64,000 bases of DNA, from positions 870,501 to 934,500 of the forward strand of contig NZ_CP101125.1 of assembly GCF_024296925.1 (NCBI RefSeq), given 5' to 3'. Below are positions 55,941-64,000 of the stretch, in pieces. The notes below the pieces were generated by a model. The model was not told where the DNA came from, did no database searches, and saw only the letters and a program-made list of their open reading frames with translations. A program made the position numbers and the translations under genes. How positions within the stretch are numbered: position 1 is the stretch's first letter; each line of letters begins with the position of its first letter. The DNA is from Pseudomonas nunensis (lineage in GTDB: Bacteria > Pseudomonadota > Gammaproteobacteria > Pseudomonadales > Pseudomonadaceae).

Positions 55941-57098
55941 ATGCCTGAACTGCCTCAAATGAAAAACCGCGGGCGCTGGGATATTTTTTGCACCGTGGTC
56001 GACAACTTTGGCGACATCGGTGTGACCTGGCGCCTGGCCCGTCAACTGGTGGCCGAACATGCAGTAGACGTTCGCCTGTGGGTCGACGACCTGCGGGCCT
56101 TCGAACGCCTGTGCCCCGAGATCGAAATCCACGCGCCGCAGCAATGGCAACAGGGTGTCGAGGTGCGGCAATGGGCTGCCGAATGGCAACCGGTGGAGGC
56201 CGCTGACGTGGTGATCGCCGCGTTCGCCTGCCAATTGCCGAGCCCGTACATGGACGCCATGGCCGCGCGGGAAACACCGCCGTTGTGGATGAACCTGGAT
56301 TATCTGAGCGCCGAAGACTGGGTCATCGGCTGCCACGGTTTGCCGTCGGTGAAGTACAAGAGCGTGCAGAAGTTCTTCTTCTTTCCGGGGTTCCAGAAGG
56401 GCACCGGCGGCTTGCTGCGGGAAACCGGATTGCTGGAGCGGCGTCGGCAATTTCAGCAAAACCCCGAAGCCCGGCGCGAATTCCTGCAAGGCTTGGGGAT
56501 TGATCCTGCGCCCGCTGCGCAACTGATCTCGCTGTTTGCCTACGAGAACACCGGGCTGGCGAGCTGGCTCGACACACTCGCCGCCGACTCTGCGCCCACG
56601 CATTTGCTGGTGCCAGAAGGGCGGATTCTCGGTGACGTCGAACGCTGGCTCGGGATAAACGGCTTGGTGGCGGGAGCGCTGCATGTGCGCGAAGCCTTGA
56701 CCGTGCAAGTGCTGCCGTTCATCCGACAGGATCAATACGATCACTTGCTCTGGTGCTGCGATTTCAACGCCGTGCGCGGCGAAGATTCGTTTGTGCGTGC
56801 CCAATGGGCAGGGCGGCCGCTGCTCTGGCACATCTATCAGCAAGAGGAAAATATCCACCTCGACAAGCTTGAAGCGTTCCTCGCGCTCTATACAAAAGGC
56901 TTGTCGGCGCCTGCCGCAGAGGCAATCAGCGGTCTTTGGCGCGCATGGAATGCCGGCCAAGATATCGCCGACCAATGGCTGGCGACCCGCAAACACTGGC
57001 CAGAGCTGCAAAAACACGCTGAGGCGTGGTGTCTGGAACAAGCCTTGCAGGCGGATCTTGCCGCAGCGCTGGTACAGTTTTATGTAAATTGGATATGA
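55941..57098 (+). CDS. earP: EF-P arginine rhamnosyltransferase EarP
   Basis: A 385-residue GT-B enzyme. The start of the fold reads WDIFCTVVDNFGDIGVTWR, holding the two aspartates (here 21 and 25) known to be needed in EarP; the donor site is near FIRQDQYDHLLWCCDFNAVRGEDS. EarP moves rhamnose from dTDP-L-rhamnose to Arg32 of EF-P. GGAAG lies eight bases before the ATG at 55941; ATG at 55959 matches the N-terminus of relatives better. It is followed by efp. Confidence 0.93.
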   Translation: MPELPQMKNRGRWDIFCTVVDNFGDIGVTWRLARQLVAEHAVDVRLWVDDLRAFERLCPEIEIHAPQQWQQGVEVRQWAAEWQPVEAADVVIAAFACQLPSPYMDAMAARETPPLWMNLDYLSAEDWVIGCHGLPSVKYKSVQKFFFFPGFQKGTGGLLRETGLLERRRQFQQNPEARREFLQGLGIDPAPAAQLISLFAYENTGLASWLDTLAADSAPTHLLVPEGRILGDVERWLGINGLVAGALHVREALTVQVLPFIRQDQYDHLLWCCDFNAVRGEDSFVRAQWAGRPLLWHIYQQEENIHLDKLEAFLALYTKGLSAPAAEAISGLWRAWNAGQDIADQWLATRKHWPELQKHAEAWCLEQALQADLAAALVQFYVNWI

Positions 57099-57146
57099 TA
57101 CGCGGCCTAGATTTTTGTAAATCCCATCCAAATTCGGATATTCGCA

Positions 57147-57716
57147 ATGAAAACTGGTAAAGAACTGAAACCCGGTACCGTGATCCGTCTCGAAAACGAT
57201 CCTTGGCTGGTTCAGAAAGCTGAATTCACCAAGTCCGGTCGTAACAGCGCGATCATGAAGACCAAGCTGAAGAACCTGCTGACCGGTTACAAGACCGAGA
57301 TCGTTTACAGCGCTGACGACAAACTGGACGACGTAATCCTCGACCGCAAAGAAGCGACCCTGTCCTTCATCAGCGGCGACACCTACACGTTCATGGACAC
57401 CACTGACTACACCATGTACGAGCTGAACGCTGAAGACATCGAAGCCGTTCTGCCTTTCGTTGAAGAAGGCATGACCGATGTTTGTGAAGCGATCTTCTTC
57501 GAAGAGCGTCTGGTTTCCGTAGAACTGCCGACCACTATCGTGCGTCAAGTTGACTACACCGAAGGTTCCGCTCGCGGCGACACTTCCGGCAAGGTGATGA
57601 AGCCTGCCAAACTGAAGAACGGTACCGAACTGTCGGTTGCTGACTTCATCGAAATCGGCGACATGATCGAGATCGATACCCGCGAAGGCGGTTCCTACAA
57701 AGGCCGTGCTAAATAA
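57147..57716 (+). CDS. efp: Elongation factor P (EarP-modified type)
   Basis: A 189-residue three-domain EF-P. The tip loop reads [13 protein letters not shown] with Arg32, the residue that EarP rhamnosylates, instead of the Lys found in the EpmA-dependent type. EF-P relieves ribosome stalling at polyproline. It is 48 bases behind earP, and ends in a strong terminator. Confidence 0.96.
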   Translation: MKTGKELKPGTVIRLENDPWLVQKAEFTKSGRNSAIMKTKLKNLLTGYKTEIVYSADDKLDDVILDRKEATLSFISGDTYTFMDTTDYTMYELNAEDIEAVLPFVEEGMTDVCEAIFFEERLVSVELPTTIVRQVDYTEGSARGDTSGKVMKPAKLKNGTELSVADFIEIGDMIEIDTREGGSYKGRAK

Positions 57717-57736
57717 GCACAGCTTCAGGAATGAAA

Positions 57737-57764
57737 AAGCCCGACCATTGAGTCGGGCTTTTTT
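57737..57764 (+). terminator. Rho-independent terminator after efp
   Basis: AGCCCGAC and GTCGGGCT with a six-base loop, followed by a run of T; A-rich before, so it may work both ways. Confidence 0.92.
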
Positions 57765-57789
57765 GTGCCTGCCAGAAACACATATTCCC

Positions 57790-57881
57790 TGTAGGAGCGA
57801 GGCTTGCCCGCGAAGGCGGTTTGTCATTCAACATTGATGTCGACTGACACGACGCCTTCGCGGGCAAGCCTCGCTCCTACA
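57790..57881. repeat. REP pair after efp
   Basis: Arms 57790-57818 and 57853-57881 are exact over 29 bases (GAGGCTTGCCCGCGAAGG class) with a 34-base spacer. Confidence 0.93.
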
Positions 57882-57890
57882 AGGGTGGGG

Positions 57891-58907
57891 TTATTTCTTC
57901 AGGTGTTGCTTGAGTTCTTCAGACGCTTGCAACATCGCCGAACGCACCGCCGGCACCTGGCTCACCACGTTCAACAAACCATAATCGTGGATCATGCCGT
58001 TGTAGCGAACCGCCGTGACCGGCACGCCAGCCTCGTCGAGTTTGCGTGCATAGGCCTCGCCTTCATCGCGCAGCACATCAGCACCTGCGGTCTGCACCAG
58101 CGCTGGCGGCAGGCCTTTGAGTTGCGCCGTGGTCGCCCGCAGCGGTGATGCGTAGATCTCGTTCCGCTGATTGGCGTCGGTGGTGTAGTTGTCCCAGAAC
58201 CACTTCATCATGTTTTTGGTGAGGAAGTGCCCCTCGGCAAACTGGTTGTAAGACGCGGTTTCGAAGCTGGCATCCGTCACCGGCCACAACAGCACCTGGA
58301 ACTTGATCGCCGGCGTGCCTTTGTCTTTGGCCATCAGCGCAACCACCGCGGCCATGTTGCCACCGACACTGTTGCCGGCCACCGCCAGGCGTTTGCCGTC
58401 GACGTTGATCTCTTTGCCGTGCTCGGCCACCCACTTCGTGGCGGCGTAAGCCTGATTGATCGCCACCGGGTAGTGCGCTTCCGGCGACGGTGTGTAATTG
58501 ACGAACACCGCCGCCGCACCCGAGCCCACCACCAGATCCCGAACCAGCCGTTCGTGGGTCGGGAAATCCCCCAGTACCCAACCGCCGCCGTGGAAGAACA
58601 TGAACACCGGCAGCTCACCCTTGATCCCGGCCGGCCGGACGATGGTCAGGCTGATCGGTTGGCCATCGACTTGAATGGTCTTCTGGCTGACATCGGCTTT
58701 GGGCAGCGTCAGCTTCACCCCGGCTTGCGCACCCACCAGCACCGCGCGGGCTTCTTTGGGCGTGAGTTGCTCCATCGGCTTACCGGTGCCGGCATTCAGT
58801 ACATCGAGGAACGCCTGGGTGTTGTGTTCAACCCCATCGCCCGCGAATGCGCTGTGGACGGAGAGGGTGAGAAGGGTACCGGTCAAGACTTTGCTGAACG
58901 TGTTCAT
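57891..58907 (-). CDS. Secreted alpha/beta hydrolase, HSL type
   Basis: A 338-residue esterase-like protein with a signal peptide (MNTFSKVLTGTLL...SAFAG), the HGGGW oxyanion motif, the nucleophile elbow GNSVGGN, Asp in TAGADVLRDEGEAYA, and His in MIHDYGLLN. The hormone-sensitive-lipase group hydrolyses small esters. The ATG at 58907 (MNTFSK) has AGGA seven bases upstream; ATG at 58913 is too close to it. It follows ohr on the same strand 33 bases away and may be co-transcribed. Confidence 0.87.
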   Translation of the reverse strand: MNTFSKVLTGTLLTLSVHSAFAGDGVEHNTQAFLDVLNAGTGKPMEQLTPKEARAVLVGAQAGVKLTLPKADVSQKTIQVDGQPISLTIVRPAGIKGELPVFMFFHGGGWVLGDFPTHERLVRDLVVGSGAAAVFVNYTPSPEAHYPVAINQAYAATKWVAEHGKEINVDGKRLAVAGNSVGGNMAAVVALMAKDKGTPAIKFQVLLWPVTDASFETASYNQFAEGHFLTKNMMKWFWDNYTTDANQRNEIYASPLRATTAQLKGLPPALVQTAGADVLRDEGEAYARKLDEAGVPVTAVRYNGMIHDYGLLNVVSQVPAVRSAMLQASEELKQHLKK

Positions 58908-58940
58908 GGTCATTTCCTGTTCGGGCCTGGGAATCTGCGG

Positions 58941-59360
58941 TTAGACGGTGACGTGCAGGCGCACTTCGACGTTGCCACGGGTGGCGTTGGAGTACGGGCA
59001 GACCTGGTGAGCCGCATCGACCAGGGATTGCGCGTCAGCTTGATCCAGGCCCGGCAGGCTGATGTGCAAGTCGATGTCCAGACCGAAACCGCCAGGGATC
59101 TGGCCGATGCCGACATGGGCAGTGATCGAAGCGTCGTTCGGGATGCTGCGTTTGGTCTGGCTGGCCACGAACTTCAGCGCGCCGATGAAGCAGGCGGAGT
59201 AGCCGGCGGCGAACAGTTGCTCAGGGTTGGTCGCCGCGCCGCCAGCACCGCCGAGTTCTTTCGGAGTAGCGAGTTTGACGTCGAGGATGTTGTCGCTGGA
59301 AACCGCACGACCATCACGGCCACCGGTGGAAGTTGCGATTGCGGTGTAGAGAGTTTGCAT
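58941..59360 (-). CDS. ohr: Organic hydroperoxide resistance protein Ohr
   Basis: A 139-residue Ohr/OsmC enzyme with the two catalytic cysteines in AAGYSACFIGAL and AHQVCPYSNATRGN. It reduces organic and lipid hydroperoxides using a lipoylated partner. Its upstream region carries a promoter overlapped by inverted repeats that are probably the OhrR operator. Confidence 0.95.
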   Translation of the reverse strand: MQTLYTAIATSTGGRDGRAVSSDNILDVKLATPKELGGAGGAATNPEQLFAAGYSACFIGALKFVASQTKRSIPNDASITAHVGIGQIPGGFGLDIDLHISLPGLDQADAQSLVDAAHQVCPYSNATRGNVEVRLHVTV

Positions 59361-59402
59361 GGTGTGAGCCTCATTCCGATTTGGGTGTTTTGCGCTAAAT
59401 GT

Positions 59403-59456
59403 TTGCGCGCTAAGTAACTGCGAGATAAATGTAGCTCGCTAATATTTAGCGCGCAA
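59403..59456 (-). promoter_or_regulatory. ohr promoter with candidate OhrR operator
   Basis: On the minus strand TTGCGC (59451-59456) and TACATT (59428-59433) are 17 bases apart, and the palindrome CGCTAATATTTAGCG (59437-59451) lies between them. A TTGCGCGCTAA copy at 59403-59413 is an exact inverted copy of 59446-59456. Confidence 0.65.
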
Positions 59457-59584
59457 GATAAATTTTTGAAAAAGTTTTTTGAGGGAGGCGAGTGGAAGGG
59501 CGAGGGTTGTGAAGACTATTGAGTTAGAAGGGTTTGATCAGAATTTTAGGGCGAATATTTTTTTGAAGGTAAACACAAAACTAG

Positions 59585-59674
59585 TGTGGGAGCGGGCTTG
59601 CTCGCGAAAGCGGTGTATCAGTCAACATTATTGCTGAATGACACACCGCCTTCGCGAGCAAGCCCGCTCCCACA
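59585..59674. repeat. REP pair between ohr and ohrR
   Basis: Inverted GAGCGGGCTTGCTCGCGAA-class REP units with TATCAGTCA/TGAATGACACA flanks; the arms differ at a few positions. Confidence 0.92.
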
Positions 59675-59696
59675 GGGATCTATTGTGTTTGGGGGA

Positions 59697-60158
59697 TTAG
59701 AGGCTGTCTTGCAGGTGGCTACGCAGTTCTTGAAGGTCATTTTGCAGCTTCTTCAACTGCTCAAGCGTCTGCCCGCTGGCGCCCAAAATGCACTGCGGAA
59801 TATCCCGCGCCTTGTCGCGCAACGCCCGGCCCTGTTCGGTCAGCTCGACAATCACCACCCGCTCATCTTCACGGCTGCGGGTGCGGCTGAGCAGTCCTTC
59901 GACTTCCAGGCGCTTGAGCAGCGGCGTCAACGAGCCCGGATCGGTCAGCAGACGGTTGCTGATTTCACCGACGGTCAAACCATCCTTTTCCCACAACACC
60001 ATCATCGCCAGGTACTGCGGATAGGTCAGGCCCAGTGCTTGCAGCAACGGTTTATAGACCTTGGTCATCAGCAGCGAAGTGGAATGCAGGGCGAAGCAGA
60101 CCTGATTGTCCAGCAGCAGGTCGTCGCAGTTGTCCGGGGTGTTGCGTTCGGTGGTCAT
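59697..60158 (-). CDS. ohrR: Organic peroxide sensor OhrR (MarR family)
   Basis: A 153-residue MarR-type regulator. The reactive cysteine near the N-terminus is Cys21 in DNQVCFALHS, and the winged helix reads LTVGEISNRLLTDPGSLTPLLKRLE. It represses ohr until oxidised by organic peroxides. The ATG at 60158 has AAGG seven bases upstream; the ATG at 60185 would sit almost at the predicted transcription start and is unlikely. Confidence 0.93.
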   Translation of the reverse strand: MTTERNTPDNCDDLLLDNQVCFALHSTSLLMTKVYKPLLQALGLTYPQYLAMMVLWEKDGLTVGEISNRLLTDPGSLTPLLKRLEVEGLLSRTRSREDERVVIVELTEQGRALRDKARDIPQCILGASGQTLEQLKKLQNDLQELRSHLQDSL

Positions 60159-60186
60159 GTCAAAGCCTTGATCAGTGATCTTCATG

Positions 60187-60225
60187 AATCTAGCGGGCGA
60201 ATCTTTAATGCGCCAGATAATTTTG
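60187..60225 (-). promoter_or_regulatory. ohrR promoter with operator-like repeat
   Basis: On the minus strand TGGCGC (60210-60215) and TAGATT (60187-60192) are 17 bases apart, and 60204-60225 resembles the ohr site (TTTAATGCGCCAGATAATTT against TTTAGCGCGCAAGATAAATT). This suggests that OhrR controls its own gene as well. Confidence 0.55.
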
Positions 60226-60227
60226 GC

Positions 60228-61184
60228 TTAGTAGCCGGTCAGATTGCCTTGCAAGGCCAGATCCCACGGTGCGATCGGGCTGAAGCGGGTTTTCAGGTAT
60301 TCCAGCAACAGGCGACTGCGTGAGCTGGCCTGTTGCTCCAGGCGCAATGCGTAAATCCCGGCGGTTTCCGGTTTCGGCAGGCCGTTTTCGCAGAACAGCG
60401 GCAGCAATTCGCCGCGCAGCAGGTATTCGCTGGCCAGCCATGTCGGCAAGTGCGCGATACCGAGTCCGGCCAGTGCGCCGCAAACCAGCGCCTCGGCATT
60501 GTTGGCGCTCATGCGGATCCGCGCCGGGCGGTGCAGTTGCATGCGCCCGTCCTGTTCGAAGCGCCAGGCGAAGGGCGGGGCGAGGCCATCCCAGTCCAGG
60601 CCATCGTGTTCCATTAGCTGCGACGGATCGGTCGGCACGCCTCGGCGTTTCAAATAGTCGGGACTGGCGCAGGCGATGCGCACCATGTTCGCCAATGGCG
60701 TGGCCACCAGCCGGGTGTCGGCCATTTGCCCGGCGCGCAGCACAAGATCGACCTTGCCCAGGTTCAGGCCCTGCATATCGACAAAACTGTCGATCAGGTG
60801 CAATTGCACGTCGAGACCGGGGTACAACATCAGAAAGTCAGCGATAACCGGTGCCAGATGCCGGCGGCCGAATGCGGCGGGTGCGTCCACCCGAATCAAG
60901 CCTTCAGGCGCGCTGCTGAGGGACACCGCTTCCGCCCGGGCCAGACGCAATTCAGCGACGATCCGCCGCGCCCGTTCGGCAAACGCCAAACCCGCCGGCG
61001 TCGCTCGCACCGCGTGGGTGCTGCGCAGGAATAGCTGACTGCCGACCGCGCTTTCCAGGCTGTCGATACGCCGGGCCACCGCTGAAGGCGTCAAAGGATG
61101 ACGTCGGGACGCGGCGGAAAAGCTCCCGGTTTCGAGCACGTCGAGGAACAGCCCAAGTTGATCGGTCAATTGATTGGGATTCAT
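60228..61184 (-). CDS. LysR-family transcriptional regulator
   Basis: A 318-residue LysR regulator: helix-turn-helix near residues 20-40 (GSFSAASRRHPLTPSAVARRIDSLE), then an inducer-binding domain. ATG at 61184 starts the conserved protein. It is divergent from the TauE/SafE permease gene, the usual place for a regulator of that gene, though this is inference. Confidence 0.88.
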   Translation of the reverse strand: MNPNQLTDQLGLFLDVLETGSFSAASRRHPLTPSAVARRIDSLESAVGSQLFLRSTHAVRATPAGLAFAERARRIVAELRLARAEAVSLSSAPEGLIRVDAPAAFGRRHLAPVIADFLMLYPGLDVQLHLIDSFVDMQGLNLGKVDLVLRAGQMADTRLVATPLANMVRIACASPDYLKRRGVPTDPSQLMEHDGLDWDGLAPPFAWRFEQDGRMQLHRPARIRMSANNAEALVCGALAGLGIAHLPTWLASEYLLRGELLPLFCENGLPKPETAGIYALRLEQQASSRSRLLLEYLKTRFSPIAPWDLALQGNLTGY

Positions 61185-61294
61185 GGTTTTACCAGCGCTT
61201 GTGCGAAATCGGCACAGCCATTGTGCGTTGCTGTGCGTTTCCCCGCTAGGGCCGACTGCGTAGGATGAAACGCCTGACAAGAGGGAATTGGCCT

Positions 61295-62044
61295 GTGATT
61301 GAGTTTTTGATGTACCTGATCTTTGGCGTGGCCCTTGGCACCCTGGGTGGTTTGTTCGGAATCGGCGGTGGCCTGGTGGCCATCCCGTTGCTTGGCGTGC
61401 TCTGCGGTCTGGACCAGCAACTGGCCCAAGGCACGGCGTTGGTGATGGTGGTGCCGAACGTGATGCTGGCGCTGTGGCGCTACCACCAGCGCAATCGCAT
61501 CGAATTGCGCCATGCATTGCCATTGGCCTCGATGGGGTTTTGTTTCGCGTGGATCGGTTCGATCTGGGCCGTGGGCATCGATGCGCAAACCATGCGCATC
61601 GGCTTCGTCGCGTTCCTCGTGGCCCTGTCCACCTACAACCTGGTGCGCATGTTCACCGCCAACGCGCCAGCATCTTCGCAGATGAATTACTCATGGCCAT
61701 GGCTGGGCGTGCTGGGCGCGGCGTCCGGGACCATGGGCGGGTTGTTTGGCGTGGGCGGGGCAGTGGTGGCGACGCCGGTGCTGACCAGTCTGTTCGGCAC
61801 TACTCAAGTGGTTGCCCAGGGTTTGTCGCTGGCGCTGGCATTGCCGAGCACCGGCGTCACCCTGGTGACTTACGCCGTGCACCATGAGGTGAACTGGATG
61901 ATCGGTTTGCCATTAGCGGTTGGCGGTCTGATGAGTATCAGTTGGGGCGTGAAAATCGCCCACGCCTTGCCGGAGAGGCTGTTGCGCGGGCTGTTCTGCG
62001 GTTTCCTGGTGTTCTGCGCGGTGATGCTCGCCCTTAAAGTTTGA
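61295..62044 (+). CDS. TauE/SafE-family membrane permease
   Basis: A 249-residue membrane protein with two similar halves, each holding a GGLFGIGGG/GGLFGVGGA motif, and about seven to eight membrane segments. The family exports sulfite or sulfoacetate or carries related anions. A GTG at 61295 (MIEFLMYLIFG) with GAGGG upstream is preferred; ATG at 61265 would add ten non-typical residues. It overlaps the end of the next LysR gene by 11 bases. Confidence 0.87.
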   Translation: MIEFLMYLIFGVALGTLGGLFGIGGGLVAIPLLGVLCGLDQQLAQGTALVMVVPNVMLALWRYHQRNRIELRHALPLASMGFCFAWIGSIWAVGIDAQTMRIGFVAFLVALSTYNLVRMFTANAPASSQMNYSWPWLGVLGAASGTMGGLFGVGGAVVATPVLTSLFGTTQVVAQGLSLALALPSTGVTLVTYAVHHEVNWMIGLPLAVGGLMSISWGVKIAHALPERLLRGLFCGFLVFCAVMLALKV

Positions 62045-62888
62045 AGCCTTCGACGATGTGCTCGGCCAGGCATTCGGTGATCGGCGACGGGTTGTGCAGG
62101 TTGCGCACCAGCATGATGCTGGCCTCGGGCAGCAGCGGCAGGTCTTCGGCGGCGCCGAGGATGCGCATGTCCGGGGTGATCAGGCTTTCCAGTTGCGCGG
62201 TTACCGCCAGGCCGGCGCTGACCACGGCCATCAACGCCGACAGGCTCGAACTGTTGTAGGCGATCCGATAATCACGGCCCATCGCGTCGAGGGCATTGCA
62301 CGCCCACAACCGGCAGAAACAATCACTGTTGAACATTGCCAGCGGCAATGGTGTTTGCTCGTGGGCGCTGAAACATTGCGCCTCGGCCCAGACAAAACGC
62401 TCCTTGCGCAGCAACTGGCCGATCTCGGTGCCAGGCTCGCGGGTGACGATCGACAAGTCCAGGTCCTGGCGCTGCAAGAGTTGCTTGGTTGATTCGCAGT
62501 GAACTTCGATCTGGATCAGCGGATAGAACTTGGCGAAGCGCGACAGGATCCCCGGCAAAAAGCGCATTACGTAATCATCCGGCGTACCAATGCGCACCGT
62601 GCCGACCATGTGCGGTTCGCGAAGGGTATTGAACACTTCGCTGTGCAGTTTGAGGATGCGTCGGGCATAGCCGAGCAGCACCTGGCCTTCAGCGGTCAGC
62701 TTGACCTGGCGCCCGTCGCGCTCGAACAGCTGGCGCTGCAACACGTCTTCTTCCAGGCGTTTCATCTGCATGCTCACCGCAGACTGCGTGCGGTTGACCA
62801 ATTCGCCGGCGCGGGTAAAACCGCCCTGGTCGGCAATCGCGACAAAGGTACGCAGTACATCGGTATCAATACTGGGGAAAGCTGACAT
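62034..62888 (-). CDS. LysR-family transcriptional regulator
   Basis: A 284-residue LysR regulator with helix-turn-helix (GGFTRAGELVNRTQSAVSMQMKRLE, about residues 22-46). It ends inside the convergent permease gene. It is divergent from the small DUF1127 gene at 62982. Target unknown. Confidence 0.88.
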   Translation of the reverse strand: MSAFPSIDTDVLRTFVAIADQGGFTRAGELVNRTQSAVSMQMKRLEEDVLQRQLFERDGRQVKLTAEGQVLLGYARRILKLHSEVFNTLREPHMVGTVRIGTPDDYVMRFLPGILSRFAKFYPLIQIEVHCESTKQLLQRQDLDLSIVTREPGTEIGQLLRKERFVWAEAQCFSAHEQTPLPLAMFNSDCFCRLWACNALDAMGRDYRIAYNSSSLSALMAVVSAGLAVTAQLESLITPDMRILGAAEDLPLLPEASIMLVRNLHNPSPITECLAEHIVEGFKL

Positions 62889-62981
62889 CCATCAATCTCC
62901 GAGATGCATACCATCAGAAACATTCGTTGGATTGATCTTAGCTCTGGCGCGAGACTTGAGCCATCCCTAAAGGAGGGCAAC

Positions 62982-63200
62982 ATGATGAAAGGTCAACACG
63001 AGCATGTAACGTCAGAAAAATTCTCAATCCACGCCGTTTCGGATCTGCTGCACAAGTTTAGTCGCTGGTACGAACTTCACCGCGAACGTGAGCTGTTGGC
63101 GAGCCTGAGTGATGAAGCGCTGAAGGACATTGGCGTGAGTCGTGCGGATGTCGAGCACGAGTCGATCCGGCCGTTCTGGGACGATCCGATGCATAAATGA
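62982..63200 (+). CDS. Small DUF1127 protein
   Basis: A 72-residue protein containing the DUF1127 (YjiS-like) motif LASLSDEALKDIGVSRADVEHES. It is preceded by AGGAGG six bases from the ATG. Proteins of this kind are short, basic to acidic helices; some have been linked to RNA or stress responses. The exact role is unknown. Confidence 0.85.
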   Translation: MMKGQHEHVTSEKFSIHAVSDLLHKFSRWYELHRERELLASLSDEALKDIGVSRADVEHESIRPFWDDPMHK

Positions 63201-63264
63201 TGAGGCCATTGCTACACAAACCCCTCTCTGGTGAGGTAGGTTGCGAGCAGACAAGGAGGTGCTC

Positions 63265-64000
63265 ATGCCCGCAACGCTGTCCTTTTCCATCAAACAGGCT
63301 CGACGTCTGGCACTGGCTGCCCAAGGGTTCAACGGGCGTCAGCCGCCAGCGGCGATCAAACCGGTGCAGCTCAACCGGCTGATCGAACGCCTGGGCATCT
63401 TGCAGATCGACTCCGTCAATGCGTTAGTGCGTTCGCACTACCTTCCGCTGTTTTCCCGTCTTGGTAACTACTCACCCGAACTGCTCGATCAGGCTGCCTG
63501 GAGTCAGGGCCGGCGACGCACGTTGTTCGAATATTGGGGCCATGAAGCTTCGCTGTTGCCGTTGTCCATGTATCCGTTGATGCGCTGGCGCATGCAGCGT
63601 GCGACCCGTGGCGAAGACATCTATCAGCAATTGGCGCGTTTCGGTCGTGAGCAACAAGACACGATTCGTCGGGTGCTGGCATCCGTTGAAGAGCTGGGCG
63701 CGTTGGGTGCGGGAAGCCTGTCGACCCGCCAGGAACGGGCCGGGCCGTGGTGGGACTGGAGCGCCGAGAAGCATGCGCTGGAATGGTTGTTTGCCGCCGG
63801 TGAAGTAACTGTCGCCGGGCGGCGTGGCTTCGAGCGACTTTATGATCTGCCGGAGCGGGTGATTCCTTCGGCGATTCTCCAGCAACCTTTGCTCACCGAA
63901 GCCGAGGCTCAGCGCGGGTTGTTATTGCATGCGGCTACGGCGTTGGGTGTCGGCACGGAAAAGGATTTGCGCGACTACTTTCGTTTGAACCCGGCCGACA
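63265..64000 (+). CDS. YcaQ-like DNA glycosylase/winged-helix protein (partial, runs off the window)
   Basis: The first 245 codons of a gene that continues beyond the window. The start MPATLSFSIKQARRLALAAQ has GGAGG six bases upstream. Features include LGILQIDSVNALVRSHYLPLFSRLG and FEYWGHEASLLP, typical of the YcaQ/COG3214 winged-helix family. E. coli YcaQ removes crosslinked bases from DNA. The QxD-type catalytic residues cannot be checked here because the end is missing. Confidence 0.85.
   Translation, partial: MPATLSFSIKQARRLALAAQGFNGRQPPAAIKPVQLNRLIERLGILQIDSVNALVRSHYLPLFSRLGNYSPELLDQAAWSQGRRRTLFEYWGHEASLLPLSMYPLMRWRMQRATRGEDIYQQLARFGREQQDTIRRVLASVEELGALGAGSLSTRQERAGPWWDWSAEKHALEWLFAAGEVTVAGRRGFERLYDLPERVIPSAILQQPLLTEAEAQRGLLLHAATALGVGTEKDLRDYFRLNPAD

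Noticed and set aside
55938..57827. Minus-strand frame of 629 codons across earP and efp
   Set aside because: Antisense to two certain genes; no protein features.

Overview
The window looks like chromosomal DNA of a Pseudomonas of the P. fluorescens group. The evidence is the OprI murein lipoprotein, an EarP-EF-P pair with Arg32 in EF-P, a CysB regulator, a wbpM-comEA junction, an ohr-ohrR pair, and at least ten REP/REPIN palindromes of the kinds scattered through fluorescent pseudomonads. No tRNA, rRNA, insertion sequence, prophage or CRISPR array was seen.

Region 1 (1-14.35 kb) is a lipopolysaccharide O-antigen cassette of the ABC-transporter type, less GC-rich than the rest. The end of rmlA (dTDP-rhamnose supply) and a GT2 glycosyltransferase run rightward. 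A leftward, tightly packed and partly overlapping set runs toward them: GT2, wzm, wzt (with a C-terminal extension), a 1383-residue multidomain protein, a GT4, a membrane acyltransferase, a second GT4 and an epimerase. The 1383-residue protein joins a degenerate methyltransferase-like region, an intact SAM methyltransferase, a helical region, 15 exact-register 14-residue coiled-coil repeats and a GT4 glycosyltransferase. It resembles in concept the WbdD cap-and-ruler of E. coli O9a, but with a glycosyltransferase in the same chain, and is the most interesting object here.

Region 2 (14.35-19.3 kb) is the conserved right end of the O-antigen locus: a wbpV-like reductase/epimerase, wbpL (initiating transferase) and wbpM (UDP-GlcNAc 4,6-dehydratase), followed by comEA. 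Together they would make and load the first sugar on undecaprenyl phosphate.

Region 3 (19.3-24 kb) has a short-chain dehydrogenase, a FabF-like synthase, a TetR regulator, a small DUF2897 protein and an ethanolamine-type permease. Region 4 (24.2-32.5 kb) is the kdpFABC-kdpDE potassium system with a KdpE-box-like site upstream and REPINs between kdpB/kdpC and kdpC/kdpD.

Region 5 (32.6-57.8 kb) is core genome: patatin phospholipase, CHAD protein, thioesterase, Mpo1-like protein, chemoreceptor, TatD, MltF-like transglycosylase, DoxX, a small protein behind a possibly structured leader, GreB, the YbbP-YbbA exporter with TesA, L,D-transpeptidase, OprI, a GNAT protein, AroG, PilZ, thioredoxin-like protein, PanE, 5'-nucleotidase, Usp, CysB, a short GreA/GreB relative, EarP and EF-P. 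RmlA and EarP are linked through dTDP-rhamnose.

Region 6 (57.9-64 kb) holds an HSL-type hydrolase, Ohr and OhrR with matching promoter/operator sites, two LysR regulators, a TauE/SafE permease, a DUF1127 protein and the start of a YcaQ-like protein cut by the window edge. Where several start codons were possible, the choice and reason are given in the entry.
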